64,000 nucleotides of DNA from positions 34,784,501-34,848,500 of the forward strand of contig OX419761.1 in assembly GCA_948567375.1 (NCBI GenBank), in the 5' to 3' direction. This DNA is from Lunularia cruciata (taxonomy: Eukaryota > Streptophyta > Marchantiopsida > Lunulariales > Lunulariaceae). Position numbers and translations under genes: made by a program. Below are positions 35,094-46,235 of this stretch, piece by piece. The notes below the pieces were generated by a model that was not told the origin of the DNA, searched no databases, and saw nothing but the letters and a program-made list of their open reading frames with translations. Position 1 is the first letter of the stretch. The number at the start of each line of letters is the position of its first letter.

Positions 35094-35899
35094 TGTTAGG
35101 TGTATAGTTTGATTAATTATGAGACTACAAAATGGGAACATTGAAGAGTCAAATATGAGACATATCTTCTACATGAGTATAAAAGTGTATGTATGGGATA
35201 GATCTTCAATTATAGGATTCCATTTATGGAAGTGCACAAAAGGTAGTTCACATCAAGACTGATTTCTTTGTGAATAAAAATGAAAATAAAGTGTCCCTCA
35301 TCTCATTGAAAGTACTTTCTTAAGAGCTTTCCATAGACATCAAGATCATGGTAAATAAAGCTCTAGAAAAGAAGTTATGTTCAACTAAATTTTGGGACAA
35401 ATGTGTCCTTTGTGCACTACAAGATTCTACTATTGGACAAGTGGGAAGGCTACGGGGCTATGGGATCTGTGGTAATGGCTCCTACATGAATGGCTCCTAC
35501 AAGAAGGCTGTGGGATTGGAGAATGTATTTTACGAGAAGCTACAAGAATGGCTCCCATTTGTGGAACTTTGTCAGGTGATGTGTATTAATTGGTCAGAAA
35601 ATCTAGGATTAGATAGAGGATCAATTAGCATCACACATTCCAGAACTAGATAAGACCAAGTGCAAGTATATATATTTGTTGTGTTGGTAGTTAGTAGTGA
35701 TTTTGACAATTCTTCATCAACAATTCAAGAGTGAATAAAACTCTTATGCAATTGTGAACATAGAAAAATGTTAGCCAAACCACATGAAATTTGGTATAAT
35801 TTATTTCTTGACCAAAATGATGAATGAATTTTCTCCATAGAATAGCTAGATTTGTATTCTTATTTCTCTCTCAAATGCACTCCAAGTATGATTTCTTCA
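35094..35899 (+). repeat. 3' LTR of C
   Basis: It starts TGTTAGGTGTA directly after a purine tract (AAGTAGAAGA, 35083-35092) and ends ATTTCTTCA. Confidence 0.8.
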
Positions 35900-36475
35900 T
35901 CCAAAATTACACCAACATAGTTTAGCCACTCTCTTTAATGGACTTGAAGCAAAGTAGATTTATCTTCAGTCATCCAAAAATTTGTGGCTTCAAAATACCA
36001 CTCATAATCAACTACAAAGTTCTCCATTACCCCAAATAAATTCTTATCTTCAAATGGCTTAGGTTTAGGAAAATGCACTCAATCTTCTTCTTCTTGGAAT
36101 ATTGCTCTCTCCTTTTGCTATTGTTATTACCTATCATAACCTTGCTTGTCCAACAATCAAGTAAGTGCTTGATGTATTTATGCTTAACATTGATAACTTT
36201 TTGCATCACTATCATGATCACTACTCTATTAAACTATCATCTCACAACTACCAAGATCAACATATAGATCTAGCACATCCACCACTCTCCAAAAGTTACC
36301 ACCAAAAGGATCAAGGGTTCCTTGGACAAGTTGATTGCATTCAAAAACATTTTGATCAAAGCACAAAATGATGAATTGGGTGAAATGATGCTTTGGTAGT
36401 ACACAAATACAATAATTCTAGTGGTTTTGGGTGAAATAGATTTGGTGGTCCATAGATTCTATCCATCACATTCCT
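35900..36475 (-). pseudogene. A gag N-terminal region and leader
   Basis: It resembles B at about 27800-28380 at nucleotide level. It completes element A between C and the A primer site. No open frame remains. Confidence 0.55.
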
Positions 36476-36487
36476 ACTTTGATACTA
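36476..36487 (-). promoter_or_regulatory. A primer-binding site, mutated
   Basis: The minus strand reads TAGTATCAAAGT, three changes from TGGTATCAGAGC, one base after the 5' LTR. Confidence 0.65.
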
Positions 36488-36488
36488 A

Positions 36489-36918
36489 TGTAAAAGATAG
36501 ATAGAGGAGAGAAACTGGATAATGGAATATTAGAATGGGAATCACATTAGAAATGCTCAAGTGAGTGAAACTCTAAATACCTAGTTTGAGCTTGGCTTTG
36601 GTATTTATAGGCAACTTGGGTACAAGACTCCCAAGAAGCTTCCAAGGAAGGCTTCTTCCAGAATCCTTCTTAATTGGCTCGCAAGCTAAACTAGCACCGT
36701 CAACTTGGCATACAAGTTATTCTATCCTTGGAAAGTTCCTAGAAGCTTTTCATCAAGAAGCTTTTTGGATTTTTCTAGAATATTATACCCATAACTTCCT
36801 AGATGCTTTTAGAATATTCCTAAGCTAGTTCTACCTCCTTTTTTCTATATTTAGCTTAAGCTACTAAAATCATTAATGCATTAACTTCTACTAACTCATC
36901 TACTAACTCCATATTATT
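36489..36918 (-). repeat. 5' LTR of A
   Basis: On the plus strand it runs from TGTAAAAGATAG to CCATATTATT, pairing with 21075-21511. The final ACA is missing. Confidence 0.8.
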
Positions 36919-37440
36919 CTTTAAAATTCTTTGGCAATACACTTGCCTTATCTATAGCCTATCATACTCAAATAGAATAAGAAAATAACACTTTGGAAGA
37001 CACACTACAAGCCTTTGTTTACATTCATCACATTGATTGTGTTGCTTGTGGCCACCAATGTTACCTACAATAATTCCAAATAAGCAAGTACAAGCTTCTC
37101 TTCCTTCTTCCTTAATTTTAAGTTAGATCCACTCATTCCATATTCTCTTCTTGCTCCACCACATCTCATGTTACTCATATTTCTAGCTTCTTGTCTATGT
37201 CATCTATATCCTTATACCAAACCAAGTCTCAAAATTGGCAAAAGAAATATGCTAATATCCATTGTTGTGATTTCAATTTTCAAATTTTTGATAAGGTTAT
37301 GCTTTCTGATTGACACCCAATTTGTAAACTTGCTTCCAATTGGGTAGCTTTGTTTGATATTATTCAAATAATTCCTCTTGTTACCTAAAAACTTACATTC
37401 TCTAGTCACATGGAAGATCCATCATGTCTTCCATATCTCA
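36919..37440 (+). pseudogene. E0 integrase, C-terminal part
   Basis: The frame resumes as FKIL directly after A, matching KLLG in the A integrase, and goes on with a stretch homologous to the A integrase C-terminus near 22284-22030. Stops are frequent. Confidence 0.65.
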
Positions 37441-37849
37441 AAGTTAAAACCTTTTTTTTTGTAACCATATTATTTTCCTACTCACACAACCTCTCCTTGC
37501 TCTAATCTCTATTAAAAATTATGAAGAATACAACTTTGACCATTGTGGTGACTAAAAGCCAATCAAATACTAGTAAAATTGGTAAGAATAGGTAGTTCAC
37601 TCAAGGATACATAGAAATGACTAAAAGTGAGGGGAAAGTATCACTAGCTACTATTTTTATTATTATTTCCTATTTAACCTCTTGGGCAAGAATCACTCCC
37701 AAAAGAGGATAGTGTCACCCGCTATGGTGCACTATAGAAATAGAAAACTAAAATTACATTCATTATTGATAAATTCCAAGTTACTCTTGAAGGTGCTGTT
37801 TTACTTTGCTCCAAAGACCACAACTACAAAGGCATGCAACACCCCTCCT

Positions 37850-39626
37850 AAAATGCATGACCCCAAAGGAGTCTTTCTATTGGATGAATGTCCTTGCTTT
37901 TTGATTTTGTGGTACGGGTAATACTCCAAACCAGATGGATTCCTCTTTCCATTACTTTGCTTCTTTAGAACACTCAAGAATCAAACATCTTCTTCAAATG
38001 AAAATCCACCATTTTGCTCTCAAGCACTTGTGTTCTTATTGCAAAATTCCTCACCTCTACTTGTGTATAGACCTCCTTCCAACATTCAAGACAAAGCAGG
38101 AATAGACTACAAAGAACTGAACTTTGATTCATACACAATGTTGCATGCAAAAGTGAACCTATAGATTATCTAGCCGAAGCCATATAAAATAATTCCTACT
38201 CCATCCCAAAGTTACTTTATGGTTTTCTTGGTAATCTCTTACCTAATCTTACATCACATACTTAGGATTCTAACTTACATTATCTTAATTGTCTTTAAAT
38301 CAATTAAGCTTTTGACATGTGTTAGGGAAGGTGTTAGGTCTTCCCCTAAGTTAATTTAAAAAAAACACTATTCTAAAGTGGCACTCGGCCAAAGGATTTT
38401 GTATGTGACCAAAGTCTATCTTTTGAGAAACTATGTACATAACCAAAAGCATCCTTCTTGAGGTTGAGGTGCAAGGCCAATGTCCTTCCAACAAATTATA
38501 CATAAGGCCAAAGTTATTTGGTCTACTCCTAAATTATAGCTATTAAGGAACTTTGCACAAAGGAGATGTCTTTGGCTAGGAGCGCTCATTGTGGGCTACT
38601 AACTTTACCTCTAAGTATGTTGAACCATTCCTTGGTCTGCTTAAAATATTTGGTTTTGCATAATAAGTAAGTGTCATAGAATTTTGTGACCTTCCTATCC
38701 AAGTTCTCCTTAAGTTAAATTATGAACTTTTCCATGTGCTCCTAATTGTATGTCTTCCCTTCTAAGTATTAACCTACAACTTCAACTTGTATATCTTTGC
38801 CTTCAAGGCCCTTCCCTTTGGCCTCTTCCTTCATCATGGCTACAAATTGATCACACATCTCTTCTAATTGTTGGATGGTCTTCAACTTCTCTTCCTCTTA
38901 GTGCTAGTTCAAGATGCGCACCTCATTCTTTATGTTTTCTAACATTATGGAGATCAACCTTATTTCTTGATCAACCTTCTCCCTCTTGAGGTCTTCCTCA
39001 TATGCTCCAACTTGAGGGCAACTTCCCTTTGGTATTCAGCCATCTATAGATTAAGGATAAAAATTCTCACTTTGGCATTCTCCAATTAAGAAGAAACACT
39101 AATTACCTCTTTGTCTCTTACTTGCAATTGGTCTTTGTACTTCAATTGCATCCTCTTCTTCTCCATGTACAATTTTCCCAACTCTAATTACACTTACCCT
39201 AGTTCTTTCTCTTGCTCGTGTTGACTTGTAGTGAAGGAGGTATTTAGTCTTCATTGCTCATTAAGGTCTTGGGTCATTGCATTCATCTTCTTAGCTTCTT
39301 CTTTGTAAGGGGTGCAAACATTGGCTAGTTCTTCCTTCATCTTTGCTTTAGTAGCCTTCTTCATGTACAACTCCTTATGTGTTGTCCCACTAATGTTGTA
39401 TAATTAGTTATATTCCAATATTCTTGCTATTATATGGGAAGAAGTAGCTCCATAAATTATAACATTGTAATGGATGACAAAGTGCACTCCTCCTTGCCAT
39501 ACCATATCCTATGAGTTGCTCTAGCTCCTTCCTCTCTGACTATTTTAAACAAACTAGTATATTTGACTGTTGGCCAATCAAGAACTTTGGTCTCAAAATT
39601 GACTAATTCTCCTATGGGTTCTTTGG
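37850..39626 (-). pseudogene. E0 antisense ORF, C-terminal coiled-coil part
   Basis: Not a recognised family. Read on the minus strand from 39626: GELVNFETKVLDWPTVKYTS, HRIWYGKEECTLSS, and then a long Lys/Glu/Leu-rich stretch from about 39380 to 38600 with the heptad look of a coiled coil (KATKAKMKEELANV, KEEAKKMNAMTQDLN, KRMQLKYKDQLQ). Several stops interrupt it. It runs opposite to E0 and lies between the E0 integrase and 3' LTR. Its upstream part continues beyond D and the solo LTR at 46236-47400. Known parallel: antisense additional ORFs at this place in gypsy elements such as maize Grande and rice RIRE2. It could also be a captured host gene. Confidence 0.5.
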
Positions 39627-40367
39627 TGTAATACTCCAAGGACAATAGAAGAAAGAAAACATAGATTGCACACTCAAACAATCAATGCCCCAAAGGAGCA
39701 CCTTCTCTTTATTATATAGACAAGGAGGATCTCCTCCAAGGAAGCTCCACCATAGGATTAGGGACACAGATAGGTGACATGTTAGCAAGCTCCACCCTTG
39801 GATTACTTACTTGGATGGGTGACATGTCTGGTCGAGGTCCTATCTGGTTGGTCAAATAAGCTTTGACCAGAGGGAATCTTTTAGGGAATCTTCTTGTAGG
39901 AATCTCATAATCACGTGAGTAAGGTACCATTGGAAAGCTCTCGACGAGACAAAGCAGGGGGGAGGGAAGGCCAACCTCTCATGCATAGGGGGGGGGGAAT
40001 CTGCACATTTTTGAGGTCTAATTCATCTGTTTAGGCCTCCGAAATTGCCTTCAAAGATTTTAGGCATATTTCAGTTCCTACTCTATTAGTAGAAGTCCCC
40101 TTTTGGTGATACTTCTTTCTGATCTATTAAGTCAATCATGTGAAACATCCTTTGAGATGTTACAAAACCAATTCTCACCTTTAAATAATATGTTTAGCTA
40201 TTGGTTCTAAGGTTCTCAAGTCTATTTTGGTTTCTGCCCTATTAGTAGAAGTACTCTTTTGGTGATACTTCTATCTTATCTATTTTGACCATCATGTATA
40301 ACATCATTCTAGATGTAACCAAACCAAATTTCACATCTAGATCATATTGCTAGCTCTTGGTATTACA
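39627..40367 (-). repeat. 3' LTR of D
   Basis: On the plus strand it runs from TGTAATACTCC to GGTATTACA. It includes a direct internal duplication of about 130-150 bp (about 40080-40210 and 40225-40360) and a run of ten G near 40000. The polypurine tract follows at 40368-40382 (minus strand AAAAGGAGGGAGGTC). Confidence 0.93.
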
Positions 40368-40380
40368 GACCTCCCTCCTT

Positions 40381-41463
40381 TTAAGACGCAACGTCCTCGT
40401 TGTGCAATTGTTGCTCAAATGCTTGCACCAACACCGGTGCATGTGCCAAATTGGCAGCGGGCTCCCAGGTTGCTTCATAGAGGGAGTAACCTTTCCATTG
40501 TACTAGATAGTCCACCCGTGGGTGGCGAGTACCACGCATGTGTTTTTGGAGAATCCGCTCCACTTCATATTCCTTTGTGCCATCAATGAGTGTCGGACAA
40601 GGTCGAATGTCTGGTGCAGAATGACCTTGGCCTAATTGGGGAGCATATCTGCATAGTAGGGAGACATGGAACATTGGATAGATCTTCATGTGTGGTGGTA
40701 GCTCAAGGTGATAGGCCACAGCGCCGATGCGATGAAGAATTGAGAAAGGCCCAATAAAACGAGGTCTGAGCTTACGAGGTCCAACGAATGTGAGGTTGGT
40801 TGTCAATAGCCACACTTGATCCCCAACATTGAACTCCATGTGCCGACGGTGTGCATTAGCATACTGCTTTTGTCGATTTTGTGCAATCTGTAATCTGTGC
40901 TTAGCGCTCTCCACACCTTGTTGGATTCTAAAAACAAATGTGTTGACTGCATCGACCTTGGTAGCCATTGGACGGATCTTCATCAAGCTAGAAGGTGTGA
41001 AGGGATGCTCATCATACATGAGGAAGAATGGAGTGACTTGGGTGGATGCATTCATTGAATTGTTGTAAGCAAATTCCACCAACGGGAGTAGGATGTCCCA
41101 CCTTTCTTGCTCGTCTAAGGTGAAGCCGCGTAACATGTCTTCAATCGTGCGATTAGCCCGCTCTGTTTGGCCATCTGTTTGTGGGTGGTAAGCTGTAGAC
41201 ATGGCCAACTTGGTTTTGAAGAAACCAAAGAGTGTTTGCCAAAACAAACTGGTGAATTGGGTGCCTCTATCGGCAATGAGTACTCTAGACAAACCATGGT
41301 GAGCAAAGATTGCATCTAAGTATAATTGAGCTAGTTGTGGAGCAGCCACCTCCTTGGTGGTAGGGCGTACATGAATCATTTTGTTGAGCCGGTCCACAAA
41401 GACCACAATGGAGTCAAACCCTGAGGTGGTCTTGGGTAATTCATAGATGAGATCCATACTCAC
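40381..41463 (-). pseudogene. D integrase with C-terminal chromodomain
   Basis: Inserts element DNA; the chromodomain probably targets chromatin with particular histone marks. The 360-codon open frame has the core start SMDLIYELPKT, VVFVDRLNKM (first aspartate), LIADRGTQFTS (second aspartate), AYHPQTDGQTERANRTIE (glutamate) and the gypsy LVEFAYNN motif. The C-terminus has YLVQWKGYSLYEATWEPAAN, a canonical chromodomain, and runs to within about 15 bases of the LTR. This module looks intact. It is separated by a single stop from the upstream RNase H frame, which is why the polyprotein counts as broken. Confidence 0.92.
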
Positions 41464-41535
41464 TTGTTCCCAACGTTGGGTAGGAGTGGGGAGAGGTTGA
41501 AGGAGCCCTACAAGAGCTTGATTAGAAGCTTTGTT

Positions 41536-43313
41536 CTATTGACAAAGTAGGCAGCTACGCACATAGTCCATCATGTCGTTGCTCATCTTGGGCCAATAGT
41601 AATGGCGCTTGACTGCATCCAAGGTCTTGTCCACTCCGACATGAGCTGTAATGGCCGAATCATGACATTCCGCTAGAATGGTGGTGCATAATTTTGGGAC
41701 ATTTGGGATCCATAATCTGCCATCCCAAAAGGTGAGTCCTTGGGTGCTAGTGACACATTTGGATGATTGTGCTTCTACAATCTGTGGATCAGTTTTTGTA
41801 GCAACCAGAATCTCTGGCCAGAATTCAGGGTTAATCTTAACCTCTGCCACCAAGTTGTTGGCCATTGGCATGCGGGTGAATGCATCTGCAAGTTGCTTCT
41901 TACCTTCCACATGAGTGATTGTCATGTTGAAGCGTTGTCGCCACTCTGCCCACCAAATTTGGTGACGAGATAGATCCTTTTGTGTCTCGAGGTAGACTAG
42001 AGGTTTGTGGTATGTCTCTACTACAAATGCCTTCTCGCCCAAGTCATGCTTCCAATGCTTGGTTGCTAGAACGATGGCCAACTCTTCTTGTTCTGTGGTG
42101 TGGTAGTTGCGCTCTACCGGTAACAACTTTTGAGAGAAATATGCAATTGGATGTCATCCGTCATGCCACTCTTGTTGTAGGACTGTTCCTATTGTTATGC
42201 CTAATGCATCTGTAGCCAACTTGATTGGACGTTTTGGGTCATACCATTTCAAGATTGGTGCATGTAGCAAGGCGGCCTTCAATTCTTGAAAGGCCAACTC
42301 TTGTGCAGTTCTCCATGTCCACTTCTTCCCCTTGCCAAGTAGTGCTGTTAAAGGCTGTGCAACCTTGGAGAAGTCCTTGACAAATCTACGATAGAATCCC
42401 GTCAACCCCAAGAAGCTCTTAAGTTGAGTCTGATCTTTTGGGGCACTCTATTTTTGAATGACCTCTATTTTATCTGTCAATACTTGAATGCCCTTTGCAC
42501 TTACTCTATGCCCCAAGTAGTCTACTTCAGACTTGCCAAACTCACACTTTGAGATTTTGGCATACAATTGATTCTGTCTTAGAATTTGGAGGACCTCTTG
42601 TAGATGTTGCTTGTGTTCTGTCATCATGCTATTGTATACTAAGATATCATCCAAGAAGACAATAACAGACTTATCCAAGTATGGACAAAATATGTCATTC
42701 ATTAGAATCATGAAAGTGGCAGGTACATTGGTGAGGCCAAAAGGCATCACAAGATACTCAAAGTGGGCATACCTGGTTCATAAGGCAGTTTTGTACACAT
42801 CCTCATCTGCAATTCAGATTTGATTGTACCGCTCCGCAAGTCCAGTTTGGTGAAGTATCTCGCTCCATGGAGTTGATCAAACAGGTCATCCATGCGAGGT
42901 AAGGGGTATTTGTTCTTCATTGTTTGCTAATTGAGACCCCAATAGTCAATGCACATGCGCATTATACCATCCTTCTTCTTCACAAACAAGACAAGGGCCC
43001 CATATGGTGATACGTTAGGTTGGATGAACCCTTTCTACAGCATCTCCTCAATTTGATTCTTACACTCCTCCAACTCATGAGTTGATAGGCGATATGGGGC
43101 CTTACAAGGAGGCATCTTCCCCGGAAGTGTCTCAATTTTGTGATCTACTCGCCGCTTTGGTAGTAATCTTGAGGGTAGATCATCAGGAAAGACATCTTGA
43201 AACTCATCCACCACATCCTTCAATTTCTTAGGAATTTGTCCATTGAGTTGTGCACTCTGGACTTCTCTTATTAGACCCATAAAACATCTATCGGTCTTAC
43301 AGACAGTTGCCAT
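41536..43313 (-). pseudogene. D reverse transcriptase and RNase H
   Basis: RT begins in the frame at 43313-43035 (KDVVDEFQDVFPDDLP, PCKAPYRLS). After a stop it continues with [29 protein letters not shown] and, in the frame at 42750-42448, [12 protein letters not shown] and the catalytic [11 protein letters not shown]. RNase H follows (42411-42154 and 42126-41536): YDPKRPIKLATDALG, NYHTTEQEELAIVLATKHW, then the HHCC finger of integrase ending YVRSCLLCQ. At least four nonsense codons interrupt the frame, and small indels occur near 42770-42830. Confidence 0.9.
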
Positions 43314-43315
43314 CC

Positions 43316-44013
43316 CTACAACATATAGAGGTAGTTTCTGCTTGTGTGTTTTTCTTTAACCCCAATGATTGACCATTGGTGGGTTCTCACTACTTTCTTC
43401 CTCCAATCCACCATAGGGTTGTATTGCTCCATCCATGGCATGCCTAAAATTGCATCATAACAAGCTAATTGTATCACTTGCCACTCAATTGCTTCTTGGT
43501 ATTCTCCTACAAAGAGGGTTACACGTCTAGGTAATGATTCAATCCTCTCAGTTTGCCCATTCGGTAACTCTACTTCTTCACTTCCATCTCTCTCTAGATC
43601 CATTCTCAATCTTATTGCAATAGAGCAGGACAAGAAATTCTCTATTGCTCCCGGATCTATTAATACTCTCACTTGATTACCTTTTAGCATTCCATTTACA
43701 ACAATCAATTGTGAGGTTGCCTTTTGGGATCTTTGCACATTATTCTTCTTCCTTTCCTTGCTTCTCTGCTTCCTTATTGAGCCAGTAAGACCGTGAGGTA
43801 CCTTTACTGGCAATCTTTGTTTTCCAAAGTGATTTCCACCTCCTCCTCTTCAATGTGACTCTCCATGTTGTTCAAAAGTCGCCTGAACGAAGGCTGAGGG
43901 CCTCTAGGGAAACAAATGCGATAGTTGTAGATATGTGCCCAATATGGCCACAATTGTAATAACGGCGTTGTTCTCCTTGAGTCCCTTCTCCTCGTGGGAC
44001 TCCATCTCTTCAT
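43316..44013 (-). pseudogene. D protease and degenerate gag zinc knuckle
   Basis: The protease frame (43813-43316) has VRVLIDPGAIENFLS, a D-P-G active site in place of D-S/T-G, and the flap-like AILGMPWMEQYNP. Upstream, the region that should hold the gag zinc knuckle reads YYNCGHIGHIS, missing the first and last cysteines, so RNA binding is probably lost. Confidence 0.8.
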
Positions 44014-44177
44014 TCTTCTACCCGTCCCCGCTCAAATTGAAGCGGTTGTGCTCCTCGATCGCGAAATCAAAGGTTGCCCAATTCCATTGGTACTAGTCCA
44101 CCCATATGTGGCATTTCTGCCCAATAATGTTGAGGTGGAGCTACTCCTTCACCTCCACCTAATGCTCCTGCTATTCT

Positions 44178-44891
44178 CTACGCACAAGCAATGGCTTCAA
44201 ATACCGTGCGAGGATTTTGCACCATGACTTCTTGGCAAATCTGCTCTTTCAACCCTTGTTTGAAATTGTCGAGAGCCTCTACTGGACTCATGTCGGTAAT
44301 TGCAACTTGTAGATCCAGAAATGCCTCCACATACTCTTGTACGCTATTCTTTTGTCTCAATCCCCATAGTCGGGTTTGAGCCATTTGCACAGAATCTACC
44401 GATTGGAAATTCTCCAGTAGTCCTTCTTGCATTGCTGTCCATGTGACCTCCCTTCTCTCTGCCAGCATGGATCGTTCCCAAGCATCATACCATGTGAGGG
44501 CTTTATCGGTCAAGTACCCACATGCAAACACGCCTACAGCATGCTTTGTGATCTTTGTTGAGAACAATCGGAAATATTGATTCATTCTCGAGATCCAAAA
44601 TTTAACTACTCCCATCGTACATTGCCCCTTGTAAGGCTCAATGTTGCAGGTCTTCTTCATCCGGAGTAGCAATGTGGCTTCATCGTTGATAGGGTTTGTA
44701 GGCACGGGTGCCTCTCCAAGTACTTCAGTCGTAGGTACTGGGGTTTGAGATGGCTCTTCTCCTTGCATGGCTTGATTGTTCTTGAGGATCTGCACTTGAC
44801 TTTGTAATGTCTCCATGGTCATCTTAATCTTTCAAAATTCATTCAACATGCCTTGCATTCCTTGCACCAACTCTTGCAATTGCGGATCCAT
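44178..44891 (-). pseudogene. D gag
   Basis: Particle protein. The natural start is probably the ATG at 44891 (MDPQLQELVQGMQGM). A stop follows about 20 codons later, and the same frame is open from 44822 to 44178. It has the gypsy gag core: KFWISRMNQYFRLF, ALTWYDAWERS, SVQEYVEAFLDLQVAI and LKEQICQEV. It ends with a stop just before the degenerate zinc knuckle. Confidence 0.85.
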
Positions 44892-44924
44892 GGTTCTTGC
44901 AACACTCAACTACTAATGTCTACT

Positions 44925-45354
44925 TCAATATAGAGTCAATATGATCACTCTGGAAGGCGCACAAACTATCAGAACTACCATTGGGACCTCCGACGCTATC
45001 ACTTGTTGATAATACTCCTCACCAAAATTCCTAACCATAAAATCTCTAAACATCACTTTTGGTCTCACTACATAACGGATTTCTACTTGAGTATTGAAAG
45101 GGAGAGGATTTGGAACATTCATATCCATTACATCATAATAGAATGTAGATTGTCAAATCCCACTCTCTGTCATATATCACCACAGGTAGAATCATCGAGT
45201 TTGGTGAGTTCATCACTTTGTCCATGAATTTTACACCAAAATGATAAACTAGCAATACCCTCATCTGCTCACGTTGGATGTATATAACCTTGATGTGGAA
45301 TGGATTTGAGAATGGAAAGCTAGGTGCGGGAAATTGTCCTCTCGGTGCATCCAT
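44925..45354 (-). CDS. D leader ORF pair upstream of gag (unknown)
   Basis: Not a recognised family. There are two open frames in sense orientation between primer site and gag. ORF1 (45354-45133, 73 codons) starts MDAPRGQFPAPSF and contains YIQREQMRVL and HFGVKFMDKVMNSPN. ORF2 (45128-44925, 67 codons) starts four bases after the ORF1 stop, with MDMNVPNPLPFNTQVEI, YVVRPKVMFRDF and NFGEEYYQQVIA. Both are conserved in E1 (15540-15863), with changes biased to third codon positions. ORF1 and ORF2 also resemble each other weakly (HFG-x-KFMDKV against NFGEEYYQQV, each followed by a hydrophobic strand), so they may be halves of a duplicated domain split by a frameshift or intron. Gag starts about 35 bases downstream. 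Function unknown. Confidence 0.5.
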
Positions 45355-45480
45355 CCCATCCGCTCTCTAAAGTCCTTCCTAAGTCTCACAATTTCTCTAG
45401 GTTCTCCACCTCAAATTACTCAATTTCAGTAGCTCGTGCTATTCCAAGAGGGGTGATCCACTCTCTTGGACTAAAACACT

Positions 45481-45493
45481 TGCTCTGATACCA
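45481..45493 (-). promoter_or_regulatory. D primer-binding site
   Basis: The minus strand reads TGGTATCAGAGCA, an exact match to the initiator-Met tRNA 3' end complement, one base after the LTR. Confidence 0.92.
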
Positions 45494-45494
45494 T

Positions 45495-46235
45495 TGTAAT
45501 ACTCCGAGGACAAGAGAAGAGAGAAAACACAGATTGCACACTCAAACAATCGATGCCCCAAAGGAGCACCTTCTCTTTATTATATAGACAAAGAGGATCT
45601 CCTCCAAGGAAGCTCCACCATAGGATTAGGGACACAGATAGGTGACATGTCAGCAAGCTCCACCCTTGAATTACTTACTTGGATGGGTGACATGTCTGGT
45701 CGAGGTCCTATCTGGTTGGTCAAACAAGCTTTGACCGGAGGGAATCTTTTAGGGAATCTTCTTGTAGGAATCTCATAATCACGTGAGTAAGGTACCGTTG
45801 GAAATCTTTTGATGAGACAAAGCAAGGGGGGAGTGAATGCTAGCCTTTCCTCCATTGGGGGGAGGAATCTGCATATTTTTGAGGCCTAATTCATCCGTTT
45901 AGGCCTTCGAAATTGCCTTCAAAGATTTCAGGCATATTTCAGTTCCTACTCTATTAGTAGAAGTCCCCTTTTGGTGATACCTCTTTCTGATTTATTAAGT
46001 CCATCATGTGTAACATCCTTCCAGATGTTACCAAACCAATTCTCACCTTTAAATCATATGTCTAGCTATTGGTTCTAAGGTTCTCAAGTCTATTTCGGTT
46101 TCTGCCCTATTAGTAGAAGTACTCTTTTGGTGATACTTCTATCTTATCTATTTTGACCATCATGTATAACATCATTCTAGATGTTACCAAACCAAATTTC
46201 ACATCTAGATCATATGGCTAGCTCTTGGTATTACA
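45495..46235 (-). repeat. 5' LTR of D
   Basis: It is the same length (741 bp) as the 3' LTR, with the same ends, and is followed by TTTGG. It carries the same internal direct duplication. A short minus-strand frame within it (45855-45580) is not considered a gene. Confidence 0.93.

Larger units (their letters stand above)
30337..35899 (+). mobile_element. C: Ty1/copia element inserted in A gag
   Basis: LTRs are at 30337-31150 and 35094-35899, with primer site, gag, protease, integrase and RT/RNase H in copia order. It lies opposite to its host A. A gag sequence resumes after it (35900-36475, similar to B at 27800-28380). LTRs are visibly more diverged than those of D. No clean target duplication is seen. 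Confidence 0.88.
21075..36918 (-). mobile_element. A: Ty3/gypsy element inserted in E0, carrying B and C
   Basis: LTRs are at 21075-21511 (3') and 36489-36918 (5'). Left flank ACTTT and right flank CTTT fit a target duplication with a small end deletion. The E0 integrase frame stops on one side and continues on the other. Polyprotein parts of A lie at 21512-24056, 28821-30336 and 35900-36475, separated by B and C. It belongs to the same LTR family as E0 and B. Confidence 0.85.
39627..46235 (-). mobile_element. D: Ty3/gypsy chromovirus, youngest insertion
   Basis: Two 741-bp LTRs and a perfect TTTGG target duplication (39622-39626 and 46236-46240) bound it. The primer site is exact, and a polypurine tract, leader ORFs, gag, protease, RT, RNase H, integrase and chromodomain are in chromovirus order. 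The longest frames are 360 and 214 codons, and only a few stops separate the domains. LTRs look roughly 95 percent identical by eye. It is inserted in the antisense ORF of E0. Confidence 0.95.

Noticed and set aside
39712-39930. 72-codon minus-strand ORF, repeated as 91 codons at 45580-45855
   Set aside because: Both lie entirely within the D LTRs; their similarity is LTR identity, not a gene.
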